From NCBI GenBank assembly GCA_035289205.1, contig DATDXV010000036.1, forward strand, positions 1 to 18,087: 18,087 nucleotides of DNA, in the 5' to 3' direction. Under the pieces are notes generated by a model, which ran no database searches, was not told the DNA's origin, and worked only from the letters and a program-made list of their open reading frames with translations. The position numbers were made by a program, and so were the translations under genes. This DNA comes from DATDXV01 sp035289205. GTDB taxonomy: Archaea; Aenigmatarchaeota; Aenigmatarchaeia; Aenigmatarchaeales; DATDXV01. Positions 16,566 to 18,087 of the stretch are shown here, piece after piece. Each line of letters begins with the position of its first letter. Positions within the stretch are counted from its first letter, which is position 1.

Positions 16566-17309
16566 ATGGAGAACAGAAGGTTCACTGCTTTGAAGGTCTC
16601 TGTGGAGGAGCTGACCGGAGGGAGGTTTGTCAAGAAAGGGGGGATGGAGGGGAGCTATATACTCAGTCACTTTGGAAGGAGAATCTCCAGGGCAAGGATA
16701 ATGGCCTTGGTTGTGGACAAGTACATTTCCCCTGATGAGAAATACGCTGCAATCACCCTGGACAACGGCAGAGACACAATACGCTGCAAGTCGTTCGTTA
16801 ACATAAAAATATTCAATGAGATCAACCCCGGGGACCTCGTTGATGTGATGGGAAAGGTCAGGGAGTATGGAGGGGAGGTCTACATCATGCCCGAGATCGT
16901 CAGGAAGGTCCCTCCCAACAGCGAGACGCTGCGGATGCTTGAACTCAACAGGATTGTGCTTGAGCAGAAGAAGAAAATCTCCAAGTTGCGCGACATAAAG
17001 AAGCAGATCACAGACCTGAATGAACTGAAGAAGGTTATAATTCCTTTTATGCCCTATGAGGAAGCTGAAGCGATCCTTGAGGCAATGGACGCTTTCACAG
17101 AGATACAGGACGATGAGATTAAAACAACCGAAGCCAAGGACCTTATACTGAAGGCTATTACAAAATTGGATGAGGGAACAGGCGTGGAGTACAAAAGTGT
17201 CATAGCTGAGGCAGGCGTTGGGGAGACTGTTGCGGACTTGGCTATACAAGAGTTATTGCAGGATGGTGTCTGTTTCGAACCGACGCCTGGAAGAATAAAG
17301 AAGCTGTGA
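16566..17309 (+). CDS. RPA32-like single-stranded DNA-binding protein (OB-fold plus winged helix)
   Basis: The 247-residue protein resembles the archaeal RPA32-like family (COG3390 type, from memory). It has an N-terminal segment ending in YILSHFGRRISRARIMALVVDKY, an OB-fold (about 38-115) with AAITLDNGRDTIRCKSF and GDLVDVMGKVREYGGEVYIMPEIVRKV, a charged helical linker with a Lys-rich stretch, and a C-terminal winged-helix-like domain (about 180-247) ending GVCFEPTPGRIKKL. Such proteins bind single-stranded DNA with RPA in replication and repair. It starts immediately after the mcm stop (TAG-ATG), so it is surely co-transcribed and probably translationally coupled, which supports a replication role. 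An alternative is a Stn1-like OB protein; the architecture does not separate the two with certainty. Confidence 0.8.
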   Translation: MENRRFTALKVSVEELTGGRFVKKGGMEGSYILSHFGRRISRARIMALVVDKYISPDEKYAAITLDNGRDTIRCKSFVNIKIFNEINPGDLVDVMGKVREYGGEVYIMPEIVRKVPPNSETLRMLELNRIVLEQKKKISKLRDIKKQITDLNELKKVIIPFMPYEEAEAILEAMDAFTEIQDDEIKTTEAKDLILKAITKLDEGTGVEYKSVIAEAGVGETVADLAIQELLQDGVCFEPTPGRIKKL

Positions 17310-17313
17310 TCTG

Positions 17314-17436
17314 ATGGTCCGAAAAAACCGCAAGGAGAAATCCAGATGGAATCTGGCGCTGATTGATGGTTCATACAAACCTCCTAAAGAAGCGCCGAGG
17401 TATTTAAGAGGTCTCGATATAATAAGGAGATTATGA
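17314..17436 (+). CDS. Possible 40-residue basic small protein upstream of aIF2-beta
   Basis: An ATG frame starts 4 nt after the rpa32-like stop and runs 40 codons to a TGA that overlaps both candidate aIF2-beta starts (ATGATGA at 17433-17439). The peptide begins MVRKNRKEKSRW and ends RYLRGLDIIRRL: very basic, with Trp and Tyr, no membrane segment or Cys. A GTGAT-like ribosome-binding site lies directly before the ATG. The stop-start overlap on both sides is typical of coupled archaeal genes and favours a real gene. Against it, the same bases contain three inverted repeats and a TATA-like box. I know no homologue. Confidence 0.4.
   Translation: MVRKNRKEKSRWNLALIDGSYKPPKEAPRYLRGLDIIRRL
17342..17415 (+). 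other. Cluster of inverted repeats before aIF2-beta (possible structured leader)
   Basis: Three complementary pairs occur in tandem: CCAGAT-GGA-ATCTGG (17342-17356, perfect, 3-nt loop); GGCGCT (17355-17360) with AGCGCC (17391-17396), enclosing a small GGTT/AACC hairpin; and CGAG (17396-17399) with CTCG (17412-17415). They could fold in the mRNA upstream of aIF2-beta. No known RNA family is recognised. Confidence 0.35.
17401..17429 (+). promoter_or_regulatory. TATA-like box and ribosome-binding site of aIF2-beta
   Basis: TATTTAAG (17401-17408) lies about 30 bp before the aIF2-beta start, and GGAG (17426-17429) is 3 nt from ATG 17433 or 6 nt from ATG 17436, favouring 17436. If transcription began about 26 bp after the TATA-like box, the GGAG would hardly be included in the mRNA. 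Either the ribosome-binding site works only on read-through transcripts from mcm, or the TATA-like box is not used. Confidence 0.4.
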
Positions 17437-17837
17437 TGAACTACGAAGAGCTATTGGAAAAGGCAGAGAAGGAGATGCCCAAGAGCATTCAGAAGGGTGA
17501 GCGGTTCGAGATACCGAAGGCTGAGATTGCTATTGAGGGAAACACCACCATTATAAAAAATTTCTTAACAATTTCAGGGGCGTTCAGAAGGGAGCCGCAA
17601 CAAATATTGAAGTTCTTGTCGAAGGAGTTCGGAACCCCTGCGAACCTTGAAGGACAGAGGGCTGTGCTGAACTCGAGGGTCATGGGGAGCGTTGTGCAGA
17701 AAAAAATAGAGGACTATGCGAAGAGATATGTTATCTGCAAAGAATGCGGGGGGCCTGACACGAACCTGGCGAAGCATGGAAAAATATTGATGTTCAAGTG
17801 CGAAGTCTGCGGCGCTACTTATTCTATGGAAGGTTAA
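17436..17837 (+). CDS. eif2b: Translation initiation factor aIF2 subunit beta
   Basis: aIF2-beta is part of the heterotrimeric aIF2 that carries Met-tRNAi to the small ribosomal subunit. The product (133 aa from ATG 17436, 134 from ATG 17433) has an N-terminal helix (NYEELLEKAEKEM), the alpha-beta core with NTTIIKNF, ILKFLSKEFGTPANLEGQRAVL, and a C-terminal zinc ribbon with C101-x2-C104 and C122-x2-C125 (VICKECGGPDTNL, KCEVCGATY). Length is normal for the archaeal protein and nothing is missing. It is the last gene of the mcm-side cluster on this strand. Association of replication genes with translation factors such as aIF2 subunits is a recurrent theme in archaeal genomes. Confidence 0.97.
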   Translation: MNYEELLEKAEKEMPKSIQKGERFEIPKAEIAIEGNTTIIKNFLTISGAFRREPQQILKFLSKEFGTPANLEGQRAVLNSRVMGSVVQKKIEDYAKRYVICKECGGPDTNLAKHGKILMFKCEVCGATYSMEG

Positions 17838-17951
17838 TTTACGAAAAAAATTGCAAGAAATGCGGACATAGAGAATGTGATCATTGCCATGTTATACAAC
17901 ACTGAAAAATGGTAAACTTTGTTGCAATGGAGAATGTACTTACTAAAATAG
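17838..17951. other. Intergenic spacer between aIF2-beta and tRNA-Pro
   Basis: This 114-bp spacer is AT-rich. On the plus strand one frame, without a start codon of its own, reads CKKCGHRECDHCHVIQH and stops at TGA 17903-17905 (see findings). On the minus strand CTATTTTAG follows the tRNA 3' end directly and could serve as its T-rich terminator. Nothing else is recognisable. Confidence 0.5.
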
Positions 17952-18046
17952 TGGTGGGCCCGCGGTGATTTGAACACCGGTCTCTTGCTCCCAAGGCAAG
18001 TAATAGGGCACTTTCATGCTATCCTACCAAGCTAGACTACGGACCC
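17952..18046 (-). tRNA. tRNA-Pro (anticodon TGG), CCA encoded, with 19-nt insertion
   Basis: Read on the minus strand: acceptor GGGTCCG (18046-18040) pairs with CGGGCCC (17962-17956), one G-U. TA follows at positions 8-9, then D-stem GTCT/GGAT with a 9-nt loop AGCTTGGTA, A26, an extra 19 nt (18019-18001), anticodon stem CTTGC/GCAAG with loop CTTGGGA (anticodon TGG, Pro), variable AGAC, T-stem CGGTG/CACCG with loop TTCAAAT, and discriminator A. CCA (17954-17952) is encoded in the genome. Without the extra 19 nt every arm has normal size, so the insertion is most simply a non-canonical intron. Confidence 0.92.
18001..18019 (-). other. Probable non-canonical tRNA intron (19 nt) between D-stem and anticodon stem
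   Basis: GCATGAAAGTGCCCTATTA separates A26 from the first anticodon-stem base. Because of a flanking TA repeat the cut could lie at any of three registers, all giving the same product (GGATACTTGC across the junction). GATAG at its left edge can pair with CTATT at its right, with a GAAA-capped inner stem (CAU/GUG). A textbook bulge-helix-bulge could not be confirmed by eye. Confidence 0.6.
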
Positions 18047-18071
18047 CTGTGAATAGTAATAGAATAGAGTT

Positions 18072-18080
18072 CTTATATTT
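18072..18080 (-). promoter_or_regulatory. TATA box of tRNA-Pro
   Basis: AAATATAAG on the minus strand is centred about 30 bp upstream of the first tRNA base, the usual distance for archaeal tRNA promoters, leaving a 5' leader of only a few nucleotides. Confidence 0.6.
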
Positions 18081-18087
18081 ACCTCTT

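Noticed and set aside
16443..17249. 268-codon open frame on the minus strand opposite the mcm end and the rpa32-like gene
   Set aside because: It is the longest antisense frame, but both plus-strand proteins there are clear family members with coupled starts, and the antisense translation is Leu/His/Ser-rich with no domain pattern.
17838..17905. Programmed frameshift extending aIF2-beta into the Cys-rich frame
   Set aside because: aIF2-beta already has its normal length and complete zinc ribbon, and no convincing slippery site was seen before its stop; kept only as a low-interest observation.

Overview
The window is archaeal chromosomal DNA. It encodes a TATA-binding protein, an MCM replicative helicase, an RPA32-like OB-fold protein, aIF2-beta, Dph6 and GatE. 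Several genes have TTTAAATA-type TATA boxes about 25-40 bp before the start, and some starts have GGTGA or GGAG ribosome-binding sites. A DPANN-type lineage would fit the very long sequon-rich surface protein with a Thr/Gly-rich linker, a shortened GatE, a tRNA with an extra segment outside the anticodon loop, and inteins in MCM. No single feature proves that placement, and I cannot name a genus.

Layout. Bases 1-172 hold the charged C-terminal end of a gene that starts outside the window. Then, on the plus strand: a small Cys/His protein (305-577), a DHH-DHHA1 phosphoesterase (607-1578), a secreted and membrane-anchored surface protein of about 1,815 residues (1614-7061), and GatE (7055-8509). 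These are tightly packed or overlapping. On the minus strand, converging on gatE, are a YjbQ/UPF0047 protein and a small HIT-like protein. A plus-strand gene of unknown function (9494-10480) converges on, and overlaps by 4 bp, the minus-strand dph6. A compact palindromic promoter region (11149-11222) separates dph6 from the divergent tbp. After tbp comes an inverted/direct repeat region, then mcm (11853-16565), an rpa32-like gene starting right after the mcm stop, a possible 40-residue ORF, and aIF2-beta. The window ends with a minus-strand tRNA-Pro(TGG).

How the genes fit together. The right half is an information-processing cluster: TBP for transcription initiation, MCM and an RPA-like protein for replication, aIF2-beta and tRNA-Pro for translation, and Dph6 for diphthamide modification of EF2. 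GatE, on the left, makes Gln-tRNA(Gln). The left half is otherwise a DHH nuclease family gene overlapping the start region of a surface-protein gene.

Most notable: (1) two inteins, 358 and 529 aa, both with LAGLIDADG endonuclease motifs, inside the MCM ATPase core, the second AT-rich, Ser-initiated and carrying an apparent HTH; (2) tRNA-Pro with a 19-nt insertion between the D-stem and anticodon stem, probably a non-canonical intron; (3) a GatE lacking the AspRS-like (GAD) insertion domain; (4) operator-like repeats upstream of the mcm TATA box; (5) a small ORF or structured leader directly before aIF2-beta.
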